A DNA stretch of 41,771 bases from Thermoactinomyces mirandus (lineage in GTDB: Bacteria > Bacillota > Bacilli > Thermoactinomycetales > Thermoactinomycetaceae). Below the pieces are notes generated by a model. It worked only from the letters and a program-made list of their open reading frames with translations, was not told where the DNA came from and searched no databases. A program made the translations under genes and the position numbers. Below, piece by piece: positions 21,755 to 30,261 of this stretch (positions are counted from its first letter, which is position 1; each line of letters begins with the position of its first letter). The DNA lies in assembly GCF_013868055.1 (NCBI RefSeq), contig NZ_JACEOL010000065.1, forward strand, positions 1 to 41,771, given 5' to 3'.

Positions 21755-23248
21755 TCAGGATTTTTTTGTTTTTGTTCCAAACCGGGGAATGGGATGATCG
21801 CCGATCGCAACATGGATCACCTGGGGTTCGGTATAAAATTCAAAACTGTAATGGCCTCCCTCACGGCCGATTCCACTATACTTTGAACCGCCAAACGGGG
21901 TGCGCAAATCCCTTACATTCTGCGAATTGATCCAGACCATCCCGCTGTCGATCGCCTGGGCAATCCGGTGCGCCCGCTTGATATTACTGGTCCACACATA
22001 AGCAGCCAGTCCATAAATGACATCGTTTGCCATCCGGATCACTTCCTCCTCGCTTTCAAAAGGAATGACTGCCAGCACCGGACCAAAAATTTCTTCCTGG
22101 GCTACACGCATGTTATTGGTGCAATTCAACAAAAGCGTCGGTGCAATATAATTTCCTTTTTCAAATTCCGCCGGGACAGTGCCGCTGACCACTTCTGTCC
22201 CTTCTTCGCGGGCAGTCTGGATATAATTCATGACAGTTTGCCAATGTTTGCGATGAATCAACGGGCCCACTTCCGTATCGGGATCCATGGGGTCCCCGAC
22301 AACAATCTGATCAACCCGTTCTTTCAACGCGGAAACAAACCAGTCCATGATGGAGTGATGGACAAATAACCGGGAATTGGCTGTACAGCGTTCTCCATTA
22401 AATGAGAAGATTCCCCAGACAACGGCATCGAGCGCTTTTTCCAGATCGGCATCAGGAAAGATAATGGCCGGTGATTTTCCGCCCAATTCCATGGAATACC
22501 GCTTCAGTGTATTGGCACCATTTTTCATAATTTCCGAACCGGTTTTTGTCTCCCCTGTAAAGGAGATCAACTGCACACCCGGATGCGCAACGAGAGCGGC
22601 ACCGGCTGTTTCGCCAAACCCATGGACCACATTGAATACACCTTTTGGCAAACCGGCTTCATCAATGATTTGCGCCAGTTTGTTCGCCGTAAGCGGTGAC
22701 CATTCCGCAGGTTTTAATACGCAGGTGTTTCCCGTGGCAAGGGCCGGAGCCACTTTCCATGTTGACAGCATGAACGGAGCATTCCACGGAGTAATCAGGC
22801 CGGCGACACCCAGCGGCTTGTGAACCGTATAGTTTACAAATGAGTTTTCAACCTGATACGTCTCGCCAACCAGCCGGCTGTTTACCATCTGTGCATAAAA
22901 CCGGAAATTTTCTGCTGCCCGGGCTGCCTGCTTTCTTGTCTGGCTGATGGGCAGGCCGGTATCGAGGGATTCCAGTTCGGATACTTCTTCGGCATTCTCA
23001 TCAATTAAATCGGCAATCCGGACAATATATTCCAGGCGCTCTTTAACGCTCATCGTACGCCAGGGGCCATGGTCAAAAGCTTCACGCGCCGCAGCCACCG
23101 CCAGAGCAACATCTTCTTCAAAGCCTTCTGCTACTTTGTTTATGACTTCATTCGTAGCGGGATTGACATTCGCAAAACTTTTACCGGCAACGCCTTCGAC
23201 AAACTGGCCATTGATATAGTGGAGAACGTTATCCAATTGACCTTCCAT
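21755..23248 (-). CDS. hpaE: 5-carboxymethyl-2-hydroxymuconate semialdehyde dehydrogenase HpaE
   Basis: A 497-residue ALDH that oxidises the ring-cleavage product of homoprotocatechuate to 5-carboxymethyl-2-hydroxymuconate with NAD. Catalytic Asn156 (TPWNAPF), Glu254 (MELGGKSP) and Cys288 (FNGERCTANSR) are present. The HYINGQFVEG opening, GERCTANSRLFV and the closing FYTEPQVIHVAIGDHPIPRFG are typical of HpaE rather than general ALDHs. GGAGG lies 7 nt before the ATG. It is the second gene of the operon, 67 nt after the DapA-like gene; its substrate would be made by HpaD, which is not in the window. Confidence 0.92.
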   Translation of the reverse strand: MEGQLDNVLHYINGQFVEGVAGKSFANVNPATNEVINKVAEGFEEDVALAVAAAREAFDHGPWRTMSVKERLEYIVRIADLIDENAEEVSELESLDTGLPISQTRKQAARAAENFRFYAQMVNSRLVGETYQVENSFVNYTVHKPLGVAGLITPWNAPFMLSTWKVAPALATGNTCVLKPAEWSPLTANKLAQIIDEAGLPKGVFNVVHGFGETAGAALVAHPGVQLISFTGETKTGSEIMKNGANTLKRYSMELGGKSPAIIFPDADLEKALDAVVWGIFSFNGERCTANSRLFVHHSIMDWFVSALKERVDQIVVGDPMDPDTEVGPLIHRKHWQTVMNYIQTAREEGTEVVSGTVPAEFEKGNYIAPTLLLNCTNNMRVAQEEIFGPVLAVIPFESEEEVIRMANDVIYGLAAYVWTSNIKRAHRIAQAIDSGMVWINSQNVRDLRTPFGGSKYSGIGREGGHYSFEFYTEPQVIHVAIGDHPIPRFGTKTKKS

Positions 23249-23315
23249 TAGATTTCCTCCTGTAAATGATCGGATTTAGGGGCATATTGAAAAGGTTATG
23301 TTTTTTCCGGAATGT

Positions 23316-24221
23316 CTACAGAAGCCCATAGGAATAAAGAGTCTGGCGAATTTCCTCCTGCAAGGCTTCTGAAGGCGGCCCCATCGGCAGCCTTAACACC
23401 GGATTGATTTTTCCCATCATGCCAAGCGCTGTCTTTAGCGGTGCAGGGTTGGTATCTTTGAACAGTACATCATTAAGCGGCATCAGCTTGTAATGAAGAG
23501 TGAGCGCCTTTTCCACTTCCCCGGCTGTCCAGTAATTGTAAAGATCGGCTACTTCTTTCGGACAGACATTGGCTGTAGCGCTGATCTGCCCGGCTCCTCC
23601 AATGGCAAGCATGGGATAGCACAACAGCTCTATTCCGGAATAAAGAAGAAAATCGCGGCCACAATGGAGCAACACACGATTCACATGTTCAAAATCCTTA
23701 TTGGATTCCTTTACTCCAATGATATTCCGGCAATCTTCCGCCAATCGGGCCAGCGTTTTCACTTCCAGATTGGTCGCCGTTCGGCCGGGAATGTTATAAA
23801 TAATGATCGGAATATCCACGGAATCGGCCACAGTCTTGAAATGGCGATACAGCGCCTGCTGGTTCGGTTTGTTATAGTAAGGGACAATAACCAGAGCCGC
23901 ATCTGCCCCCATCTCCTGGGCCCGTTTGGTCAAATGCAGCGTTTCCGCATGATTGGTGGAACCGGTACCCGGAACAACCGGAACTCGTCCGGCTGCTGCC
24001 TTGATCGCTGTTTCCATGACCAACTCCCGCTCTTCAATGGTCAGCGAACTTGGTTCTCCCGTTGTCCCCGTAACCGAGATGGCATGGGAACCACTTTCAA
24101 TATGCCAGTCAATCAGTTTTTCAAGTGTCTTCGTATCCACATTCATCTGCTCATCAAAAGGAGTTACAATCGGAGCAATCGAGCCCCTTAATTTCTGCCT
24201 GGCCTCGTCAAAAACGGACAT
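23316..24221 (-). CDS. DapA-family (dihydrodipicolinate synthase/N-acetylneuraminate lyase) class I aldolase
   Basis: A 301-residue TIM-barrel protein. The Schiff-base lysine is Lys171 (GVKES), the proton-relay tyrosine Tyr142 (IYNIPGRT), and the GTTGE loop is at 52-56. Arg147, the residue that binds the semialdehyde carboxylate in true DapA, is also kept, so it could be a genuine 4-hydroxytetrahydrodipicolinate synthase. Being the first gene of the hpa operon, next to the divergent LysR regulator, argues instead for a pyruvate-releasing or pyruvate-using step in aromatic degradation, perhaps replacing the HpaI aldolase. GGAGG lies 9 nt before the ATG. Family certain, substrate open. Confidence 0.82.
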   Translation of the reverse strand: MSVFDEARQKLRGSIAPIVTPFDEQMNVDTKTLEKLIDWHIESGSHAISVTGTTGEPSSLTIEERELVMETAIKAAAGRVPVVPGTGSTNHAETLHLTKRAQEMGADAALVIVPYYNKPNQQALYRHFKTVADSVDIPIIIYNIPGRTATNLEVKTLARLAEDCRNIIGVKESNKDFEHVNRVLLHCGRDFLLYSGIELLCYPMLAIGGAGQISATANVCPKEVADLYNYWTAGEVEKALTLHYKLMPLNDVLFKDTNPAPLKTALGMMGKINPVLRLPMGPPSEALQEEIRQTLYSYGLL

Positions 24222-24305
24222 CCTTCTGTTCCTCCCATCCTGTGCTTCCTATGCTTAACTGCCCTTCCCATTATCAAAAATTGAATATTTCAGGTTCGAT
24301 ATCAA

Positions 24306-24335
24306 GAAAGTTAAAATCATCCAATTTTAACTTTC
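24306..24335. repeat. Perfect 12-bp inverted repeat in the hpa operon leader
   Basis: GAAAGTTAAAAT (24306-24317) and its exact complement (24324-24335) are separated by 6 bases. No T run follows on either strand. It lies between the likely promoter and the first gene, so it could be an operator for a second regulator or an mRNA hairpin. Confidence 0.5.
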
Positions 24336-24388
24336 ATATAAAAAACTATTTCATTAAAATAACTTGAAATCTCGTTTATTCACAATAT

Positions 24389-24403
24389 ATCATATATTAT
24401 GAT
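24389..24403. promoter_or_regulatory. LysR-type operator in the divergent promoter region
   Basis: ATCATATATTATGAT is a 15-bp palindrome of the form ATC-N9-GAT (a T-N11-A LysR motif). It lies 65 nt before the divergent lysR gene start. On the minus strand a possible -35 (TTGTGA, 24385-24380) for the hpa operon begins 3 nt downstream of it. Confidence 0.55.
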
Positions 24404-24468
24404 AATTGAGAAATATTAAATTAATATATGTTATATATTTAATTTGTATTCAAAAGGAGGGCCGGTCA

Positions 24469-25344
24469 TTGGACATTAAGCAGCTTCGTTATTTTTCTAC
24501 TGTTGTTGAAGAAGGGCAAATTACACGCGCCGCCAAAAAACTTCACATGGCCCAACCACCGCTAAGCCAGCAACTGAAATTGCTGGAAGAAGAACTTGGA
24601 CTTCGTTTATTTGAGAGGAATGGAAGAAATCTGGAAGTGACTGATGCAGGAAAGATTCTGTATAAAAGGGCAAAAGAAATCCTGCACAAGATGGAAGAAA
24701 CCATTAAAGAAGTAAAAGACACTGGTGCAGGGCTGAGAGGAACGTTATCCATCGGAACGGTAAAATCATGCTTCTCCTATATTCCAGACAGACTCCGTTA
24801 TTTTCGGGAGAAATACCCGTTGGTTACTTTTCGCCTGATTGAAGGAGATTCCTACCGTCTGGCCCATTATATCAAAAACCGGGAGATTGAACTGGCAATC
24901 ATCCGGCTCCCTCTGGATATCACTGATTTTGATTCCCTCCCACTCCCCATGGATCACTTTGTCGTGGTAATGCCTGAAAAATGGAGTACCCACACAAACA
25001 TTCAAATGAAAGAACTGGCCGATATCCCGCTGATGCTGCTGCAACAATTCAAAGGCATCGGACTGTATGAAATCGTAGTCGACAAGTGCAGAAAACACGG
25101 CTTTGAACCACAGGTTATCTGTGAATGTCCCGATGCATCCATGCTGATCTCCCTTGTCAAATCAGGCATTGGGGCAACCCTGCTCCCAGAATCGGCATTT
25201 CCCGCATTGGATGCAACCGGAATCAAAATCATGAACATCAATGACGAAGCATTCATCTCCGAATCCGCCATCATCTGGCCAAAAGACCGCTATCTCTCCA
25301 AAAAAGCGGTCCGTTTTATCGAGACGTTTAAAAAAGTTGAATAG
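24469..25344 (+). CDS. LysR-family transcriptional regulator
   Basis: A 291-residue regulator. The N-terminal winged helix-turn-helix (MDIKQLRYFSTVVEEGQITRAAKKLHMAQPPLSQQLKLLEEELG, 1-44) is canonical; a periplasmic-binding-protein-like co-inducer domain follows from about 90 (LRGTLSIGTVKSC...). The start is TTG at 24469 with AGGAGGG 7 nt upstream. The track-like alternative from 24406 adds 21 residues that no LysR protein has. It is divergent from the DapA-like gene and the rest of the hpa operon, the usual arrangement for a LysR activator with its target; the inducer is probably 4-hydroxyphenylacetate or a breakdown product (inference). Confidence 0.9.
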   Translation: MDIKQLRYFSTVVEEGQITRAAKKLHMAQPPLSQQLKLLEEELGLRLFERNGRNLEVTDAGKILYKRAKEILHKMEETIKEVKDTGAGLRGTLSIGTVKSCFSYIPDRLRYFREKYPLVTFRLIEGDSYRLAHYIKNREIELAIIRLPLDITDFDSLPLPMDHFVVVMPEKWSTHTNIQMKELADIPLMLLQQFKGIGLYEIVVDKCRKHGFEPQVICECPDASMLISLVKSGIGATLLPESAFPALDATGIKIMNINDEAFISESAIIWPKDRYLSKKAVRFIETFKKVE

Positions 25345-25451
25345 TTATGGCTCGTATCACAGGATAAATTCTATGATAATTTTTTTATTTTAATATAATA
25401 AAAATTAAAAAATCTATAAAATCAATCTTTACCCATTGGATTCCCTTAAAG

Positions 25452-25483
25452 AAGCCAAGGAGTTTTTCGTTTCCCTGGCTCCA
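25452..25483 (-). terminator. Terminator of the ald-tdcB operon
   Basis: On the minus strand GAGCCAGGGA pairs with TCCTTGGCTTC with one G-U pair, followed by TTT. It begins about 20 nt after the threonine dehydratase stop. The opposite strand (LysR gene) may share it. Confidence 0.55.
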
Positions 25484-25503
25484 ATAATTTCTTTATATGG
25501 TAT

Positions 25504-26511
25504 TTAAACCGATTTCAATTCATTCGCAACAAAGAAATGTTCGCATACATTTGAAATGCGTTGTAAATCTACATTTCCACCTGATACAATCGCTACTACT
25601 CTTTTTCCTTTGGTATATTTATCTATTTTCCCTGCAAGGAGGGCAGCCGTAGCTAACGCTCCGGCTCCTTCTACAACGGCTTTGGCACGTTGCAGCAAGT
25701 CTTTCATGGCTACTTCAATTTCGCCTTCCGAGACTGTTACGATATCATCCACCAGTTCCCTGACAATCTCGAAGGTCAAGTCTCCCGGTATTTTAACTGC
25801 ACATCCATCGGCTATGGTTGGTGCTATATAGTGTTCCGTAATTTCTCCTTTATCATAAGAAGCTTTCATCCCGTGAACATGATCCGCCTGGACACCGATC
25901 ACATGGATGGAAGGATTAAAAGATTTGAGTGCAACTGCAACTCCTGAAACAAGACCTCCTCCACCAATAGGAACAATGACCGTATCAACATCCCACATAT
26001 CATCAAGAATTTCCAAACCAATGGTTCCCTGGCCAGCCATAACCTCTACATCATCATATGGATGCAAGTAGGTTTCTCCTGTTTCCTGGATAATTTCTTC
26101 ACATTTCGCCTTGGCATCGTCAAAGGTATCCCCATATAAAACAACTTCAGAACCATATCCTCTTGTTGCATCAACTTTAGCCTGTGGCGCAGTTGTTGGC
26201 ATAACAATTTTACTTCTGATCCCAAGCAAGTGGGAAGATAATGCAACGCCTTGCGCATGATTGCCGGCGGAACAGGCAATTACTCCGCGTACTTTTTCCT
26301 CTTCTGTCAAATTTGAAATTTTATTGAATGCGCCGCGAAACTTGAATGATCCGGTCAACTGCATATTTTCCAATTTCAAATAAATTTCTCCGCCCGTTCT
26401 GCTTGTCAGATAAAACGATTTCACAAGGGGAGTCTTGCGATGATTTCCCAAAAGAGTGTTTCGGGCTTTTTTTACATCATTAATGGAAAGAGGCAAATGT
26501 TTGTCAATCAT
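25504..26511 (-). CDS. tdcB: Threonine dehydratase, catabolic (TdcB) type
   Basis: A 335-residue PLP enzyme that deaminates threonine (and serine) to 2-oxobutyrate (pyruvate). The PLP lysine is Lys57 in TGSFKFRGAF; SAGNHAQG and the glycine-rich phosphate loop IGGGGLVSGV are present, as is VSGGNVD near the end. There is no C-terminal ACT-like regulatory domain, so it is of the short catabolic type rather than the isoleucine-controlled IlvA. The ATG at 26511 lies 1 nt after the alanine dehydrogenase stop and reuses AGAGGTG in that gene as ribosome binding site; translation is surely coupled. Together the two genes turn amino acids into keto acids. Confidence 0.92.
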   Translation of the reverse strand: MIDKHLPLSINDVKKARNTLLGNHRKTPLVKSFYLTSRTGGEIYLKLENMQLTGSFKFRGAFNKISNLTEEEKVRGVIACSAGNHAQGVALSSHLLGIRSKIVMPTTAPQAKVDATRGYGSEVVLYGDTFDDAKAKCEEIIQETGETYLHPYDDVEVMAGQGTIGLEILDDMWDVDTVIVPIGGGGLVSGVAVALKSFNPSIHVIGVQADHVHGMKASYDKGEITEHYIAPTIADGCAVKIPGDLTFEIVRELVDDIVTVSEGEIEVAMKDLLQRAKAVVEGAGALATAALLAGKIDKYTKGKRVVAIVSGGNVDLQRISNVCEHFFVANELKSV

Positions 26512-26512
26512 T

Positions 26513-27622
26513 TTATAACACCTCTTCCAGTGGTTTGTAATCCAGGCCCAAGGTTTTTCCCAGATTTTCATAAGTAATGGTTCCTTTATAGATATTTATC
26601 CCCGATGCGATAACCGGATTGTTTTTAATTGCATTTTCCAACCCGTTGCTGGCAATTTCCATCAAGTATTCAATACTGCCATTTGACAACGCCATAGTGG
26701 CAGTACGCGGGGTAGCGCCGGGCATATTTGGTACGGCATAATGCAATACACCATGTTTGATGAATACAGGATCATCATGGGTTGTATAGTGCTCAATCGT
26801 TTCTACCGTACCGCCCTGGTCAATGGCAATGTCAACGATAACGCTTCCAGGTTTCATTGATCGAACCATATATTCTTTAACAATTTTTGGCGGTTTGGAA
26901 CCCGGGATCAGGATGGTTGAAATAAACAGATCGGCGTCCTTGATTTGTTTCTCCAGATTCTCAGTGTTCGATTCAATCACATCAACCGGATCATTTTTAT
27001 ATTTTTCTTTCAAGTAAGCGATTTGTTTTTTGTTTATTTCTAAAATAGTTACATGGCAACCGATTCCAATGGCGATATCACACGCATTAATCGCTGCATT
27101 ACCTCCACCTAAAATGACAACCTTCCCTGCAGGAATCCCCTCAATTCCTGATAATAAAATTCCTTGCCCCTGATGTTGTTTTTCCAGATAATAGGCTCCC
27201 ATAAACACTGCACGGCGACCGGCGATTGCGCTCATCGGCTTTAACAGGGCAAAAACGCCATCCTTGCTGATGGTTTCCGCTGCAATTGCAGTTGTTCCCG
27301 CATTTTTCATTGCTTCAACACATTCTTTTGAGGCTGCCAGATGCAAAAATCCCCATACAACAAGATTTTTTTTGAAATAGCGATATTCCGGCTCCAATGG
27401 TTCCTTCACTTTCACGAGCAAATCAACATCCCAGACTTCTTCCTGAGTAACAATGCTCGCGCCTGCATTCACATATTCATCGTTTGCATAACCTGAACCC
27501 AGACCCGCATCTTTTTGTACTAAAACCTGATGCCCTGCTGCAACCAACTTTTGAACATTTTCCGGGGTCATTCCGACACGAGCTTCTCCAGCCTTGATTT
27601 CTTTAACTACTCCAATTTTCAT
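26513..27622 (-). CDS. ald: Alanine dehydrogenase
   Basis: A 369-residue NAD-dependent L-alanine dehydrogenase, which interconverts alanine and pyruvate plus ammonia. MKIGVVKEIKAGEARVGMTPENVQKL is the family N-terminus, KVKEPL the pyruvate-binding lysine region, FLHLAAS contains the catalytic His, and KVVILGGGNAAINACDIA the NAD-binding loop (the family usually has GGGVVG/GTNAA; here GGGNAA). The closing HYAVPNMPGATPRTATMALSN is diagnostic. The ATG at 27622 with AGGGTG upstream gives the conserved start; the 13-residue longer frame is not homologous. First gene of a two-gene operon with tdcB. A possible promoter lies at 27697-27727 (TTGACC, 19 nt, TATATA). Confidence 0.94.
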   Translation of the reverse strand: MKIGVVKEIKAGEARVGMTPENVQKLVAAGHQVLVQKDAGLGSGYANDEYVNAGASIVTQEEVWDVDLLVKVKEPLEPEYRYFKKNLVVWGFLHLAASKECVEAMKNAGTTAIAAETISKDGVFALLKPMSAIAGRRAVFMGAYYLEKQHQGQGILLSGIEGIPAGKVVILGGGNAAINACDIAIGIGCHVTILEINKKQIAYLKEKYKNDPVDVIESNTENLEKQIKDADLFISTILIPGSKPPKIVKEYMVRSMKPGSVIVDIAIDQGGTVETIEHYTTHDDPVFIKHGVLHYAVPNMPGATPRTATMALSNGSIEYLMEIASNGLENAIKNNPVIASGINIYKGTITYENLGKTLGLDYKPLEEVL

Positions 27623-27766
27623 GCCAACACACCCTTTTAAAAATTTATTTTGCCAACCCATATTCTATACATTAATTCTCTCCAATAAATTAGAAATATA
27701 TACCAATAAATAAACTGATACGGTCAAAAACATCTATAATGCAAGGGTTTTCTTTATTTAATAAAT

Positions 27767-27803
27767 AAAATCCAACCCGTTTCATGTTAACGAGTTGGAT
27801 TTT
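27767..27803. terminator. Bidirectional terminator-like hairpin
   Basis: AAAATCCAAC (27767-27776) pairs perfectly with GTTGGATTTT (27794-27803). T-rich tails follow on both strands (TTTTATT). On the minus strand it is the first good stop signal after the cobalamin operon, about 355 nt past the cbiP stop. Confidence 0.65.
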
Positions 27804-28077
27804 ATTGAAATAAACGTATTCATAACTATAGAGACGAAACTGGAACATATCGGGAAAAAGGACGAACGGGGGTTAATTGATCATAAATCTGTAAAAAAAC
27901 AAAAGTTTTTTAAAAGTTTCAAACAAATTTGCTGCTTATCTGGTGACACCAGGCTTTCCCAAGCCGGGATTTCAGGTTTCTGCCCTTTCTGGCCACCTTG
28001 GTCACATCTCCTGCTTTCTGTCAAACCCTTTGCCAAAGCAATGGCTTCTCCGTGAAAGTGGTACCTATCCTTACAAG

Positions 28078-28140
28078 CAAGGCGGAGACGGAACAGAGTC
28101 CCAAAAATCATTTTCCTGAACATGTTTTTCTACAGTCTGA
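28078..28140 (+). repeat. Dispersed repeat core, copy 2
   Basis: Begins CAAGGCGGAGACGGAACAG and matches 2339-2400 at about four of five bases across some 62 positions. It lies just after the 3' end of the cobalamin operon. The palindromic ends seen around copy 1 are not recognisable here. Confidence 0.6.
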
Positions 28141-28164
28141 GGCTGACATGTTTTTGTCAGCCTC
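28139..28164. terminator. Hairpin overlapping the cbiP stop codon
   Basis: GAGGCTGAC (28139-28147) pairs perfectly with GTCAGCCTC (28156-28164). The stop codon of cbiP (28157-28159) is inside the stem. Neither strand has a proper T run directly after it, so termination would be weak; it may protect the mRNA 3' end instead. Confidence 0.45.
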
Positions 28165-29668
28165 TTGTTATCGATGAAAGACCCATCATCTCCTTCACTT
28201 TCTCCATATCTACATACTCGCGAATCCATTGGGACAGGAACGCATAGACTTCTTCTCTGGATTCGTGTCTGTCCGGACAATTTTCTTCCAGCTGTGGCAA
28301 GCCTTTTTTCTGGCGGAGCCGGTTGATCCATTTCCTTGTAAAAGAAGCGTTGTCAAAAATGCCATGCAGACAGGTGCCCCACACCTCTCCTTCTTCAGAA
28401 ACCGCACCGTCTGTGCGGCCATCCGACAACTTGAAAAGTGGAGAGGCTCCGGCAAACAACCAGGTCCGGCCCAAATGGATTTCATAGCCTTCAACCGGGT
28501 CCGAACCGCCCCAGCCGACTAATGGCTTTCCCTGGATGCGCACGGTCTGTTTACCTGGTACAAATCGGGTTTCAATCGGGAGAAGTCCCAAACCGTCCTG
28601 TTCTTTCCGGTCTGATTCCACACCATCGGGATCAAGCAGTTTTTTCCCCAGCATCTGATAACCTCCGCAAATGCCAATTACTGCGCTTCCCTGATCCTTC
28701 AGCAGGAGAATCTCCTTTGCCAGTCCCGTCGCCTTCAGCCAGTACAGGTCATCCATCGTGTTTTTCGTTCCGGGAAGGATGATGATATCCGACTGTCCCA
28801 GTTCACGGACCGATTTGACATATCGAACCGATGTATCTGCCAGGTTCATCAGCGGAAGAAAATCGGTAAAGTTGGAAATGCGCGGGAAGCAGATGACTGC
28901 CACATCCAGACCGGCCATTCCCTTTTTGTTCGCTTTAGACCCAAGCGTGGCAAGCGACATGGAATCTTCCGGATCGACGCCGGTTTCCACATGGGGGAGG
29001 ACTCCCAGCACAGGAATACCCGTCTTTTTTTCCACCCATTCAATCCCCGGGTCCAACACCTCTTTGCTGCCGCGAAATTTATTGATGATCACTCCCTTTA
29101 CGCGGGCCCGCTCTTCCGGTTCAAGCAGTTCGAGCGTTCCCACGATGGAGGCAAACACTCCTCCGCGTTCAATGTCGGCTACCAGCAGCACGGGAGCATT
29201 AGCCATGCGGGCAATCCTCATGTTGACAACGTCACGGTTTTTCAGGTTAATCTCCGCCGGGCTTCCCGCCCCTTCGATAACCAGAATTTCATATTTCCGG
29301 GACAGCCGCTCAAGGGACTCGCGAATCGGGGCCAGGACCTGATCCAGCAAGGGGCCACGGTACGAACGGGCATCAACATCGGCAAAATGGCGCCCGTGCA
29401 CAATCACTTCAGAGACCATTTCTCCCTTCGGTTTCAGGAGAACAGGGTTCATATCCACGGTTGGTTCAATTCCGGCTGCTTCCGCCTGGACAGCCTGGGA
29501 TCGGCCAATTTCCCCTCCATCCAGTGTCACATAGGAGTTGAGGGCCATATTTTGCGATTTGAATGGGGCAACCCGGAAGCCTTCTTCCAGGAAATAGCGG
29601 CAAAAAGCAGTACTTACCACGCTTTTTCCGACATCAGAAGCAGTTCCCTGCAACATAATCGCCTTCAT
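28157..29668 (-). CDS. cbiP: Cobyric acid synthase CbiP/CobQ
   Basis: A 503-residue glutamine-dependent amidotransferase that converts adenosylcobyrinic acid a,c-diamide to adenosylcobyric acid (four amidations, at b, d, e and g). The N-terminal dethiobiotin-synthetase-like ATPase part opens with QGTASDVGKS (P-loop, 7-16). The C-terminal class I glutaminase has its nucleophile Cys334 in IGICGGYQML and a histidine in CLHGIFDN. AAGGA lies 10 nt before the ATG, and cobO ends 20 nt upstream. Length is normal. It is the last gene of the operon. Confidence 0.94.
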   Translation of the reverse strand: MKAIMLQGTASDVGKSVVSTAFCRYFLEEGFRVAPFKSQNMALNSYVTLDGGEIGRSQAVQAEAAGIEPTVDMNPVLLKPKGEMVSEVIVHGRHFADVDARSYRGPLLDQVLAPIRESLERLSRKYEILVIEGAGSPAEINLKNRDVVNMRIARMANAPVLLVADIERGGVFASIVGTLELLEPEERARVKGVIINKFRGSKEVLDPGIEWVEKKTGIPVLGVLPHVETGVDPEDSMSLATLGSKANKKGMAGLDVAVICFPRISNFTDFLPLMNLADTSVRYVKSVRELGQSDIIILPGTKNTMDDLYWLKATGLAKEILLLKDQGSAVIGICGGYQMLGKKLLDPDGVESDRKEQDGLGLLPIETRFVPGKQTVRIQGKPLVGWGGSDPVEGYEIHLGRTWLFAGASPLFKLSDGRTDGAVSEEGEVWGTCLHGIFDNASFTRKWINRLRQKKGLPQLEENCPDRHESREEVYAFLSQWIREYVDMEKVKEMMGLSSITRG

Positions 29669-29688
29669 GTTTCAAGCATCCTTTTTTA

Positions 29689-30261
29689 TCAGAATTCGAT
29701 TCCTTTAACTGACGAAATTCCTTCATTGTAATAATGTTTGACCGCATCTACCCTGGATACGAGATCAGCCAGTTCCATCACTTTTTCATCGGCATTTCGC
29801 CCGGTCAAAACAAGATGCGTGTGGGAAGGGCGGTTTTTTATCAAGGCCAGCACTTCTTCAAGCGGCAGAACATCATCCACCAGAAAGGACTTGATGACAA
29901 GAGCATTGTTGATCTCATCCAGAATGACCATATCGTAATTTCCACTCATTACTTCCTGTCTGGTAATCTCCCATCCCCGGGCAAGTGCCTGGCGATGTTC
30001 TTCCGGCGTTTTGGTCCAAGTAAAACCGATGCCCAGCTGGCGGATCTCAACCCCCAGCCGTTGCAAGGCAATTTGCTCTCCATAAGTCCGCTCCGGAGAT
30101 TTGAGAAATTGCAAAACAAGCACTTTCATATCCCGTCCCGTTGCTCTTAAAGCAAGCCCCAACGCTGCCGTCGTCTTTCCTTTCCCGTTGCCGGTATAAA
30201 CCAGGGTAAGTCCGCGCTGCTTTCCGTTCCCTTTTTCATTTGCCACCGTTTCATTGCTCAT
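29689..30261 (-). CDS. cobO: Cob(I)yrinic acid a,c-diamide adenosyltransferase (CobO/BtuR type)
   Basis: A 190-residue P-loop protein of the CobA/CobO/BtuR family that attaches the 5'-deoxyadenosyl group to reduced cobalt. The phosphate loop is YTGNGKGKTTAALG (about 22-35); EQIALQRLG, WTKTPEEHRQ, VILDEINNAL and LTGRNA are the family blocks. The ATG at 30261 has GGAGG 7 nt upstream and overlaps the end of cbiA by 11 nt; the 51-residue longer frame is not homologous. Placed between the two amidotransferases, it acts on the a,c-diamide made by CbiA and feeds CbiP. Confidence 0.92.
   Translation of the reverse strand: MSNETVANEKGNGKQRGLTLVYTGNGKGKTTAALGLALRATGRDMKVLVLQFLKSPERTYGEQIALQRLGVEIRQLGIGFTWTKTPEEHRQALARGWEITRQEVMSGNYDMVILDEINNALVIKSFLVDDVLPLEEVLALIKNRPSHTHLVLTGRNADEKVMELADLVSRVDAVKHYYNEGISSVKGIEF

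Larger units (their letters stand above)
27623..28156. other. Intergenic region between the cobalamin operon and ald
   Basis: About 530 bp without a supported gene. It holds a possible ald promoter (27697-27727), a bidirectional hairpin terminator (27767-27803), a stretch of about 270 bp in which I see no homology, and copy 2 of the dispersed repeat core (28078-28140). An 86-codon plus-strand ORF starting at 27795 begins inside the terminator and has no ribosome binding site or recognisable content. Confidence 0.6.

Noticed and set aside
27795..28055. 86-codon plus-strand ORF in the ald-cbiP gap
   Set aside because: Starts inside a terminator hairpin, has no ribosome binding site and no recognisable content.
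28050..28105. T-box-like GTGGTACC next to repeat copy 2 and AGGTGCCGCTA near copy 1
   Set aside because: The rest of a T-box (specifier stem, full 14-nt box, following terminator and amino-acid gene) is missing.
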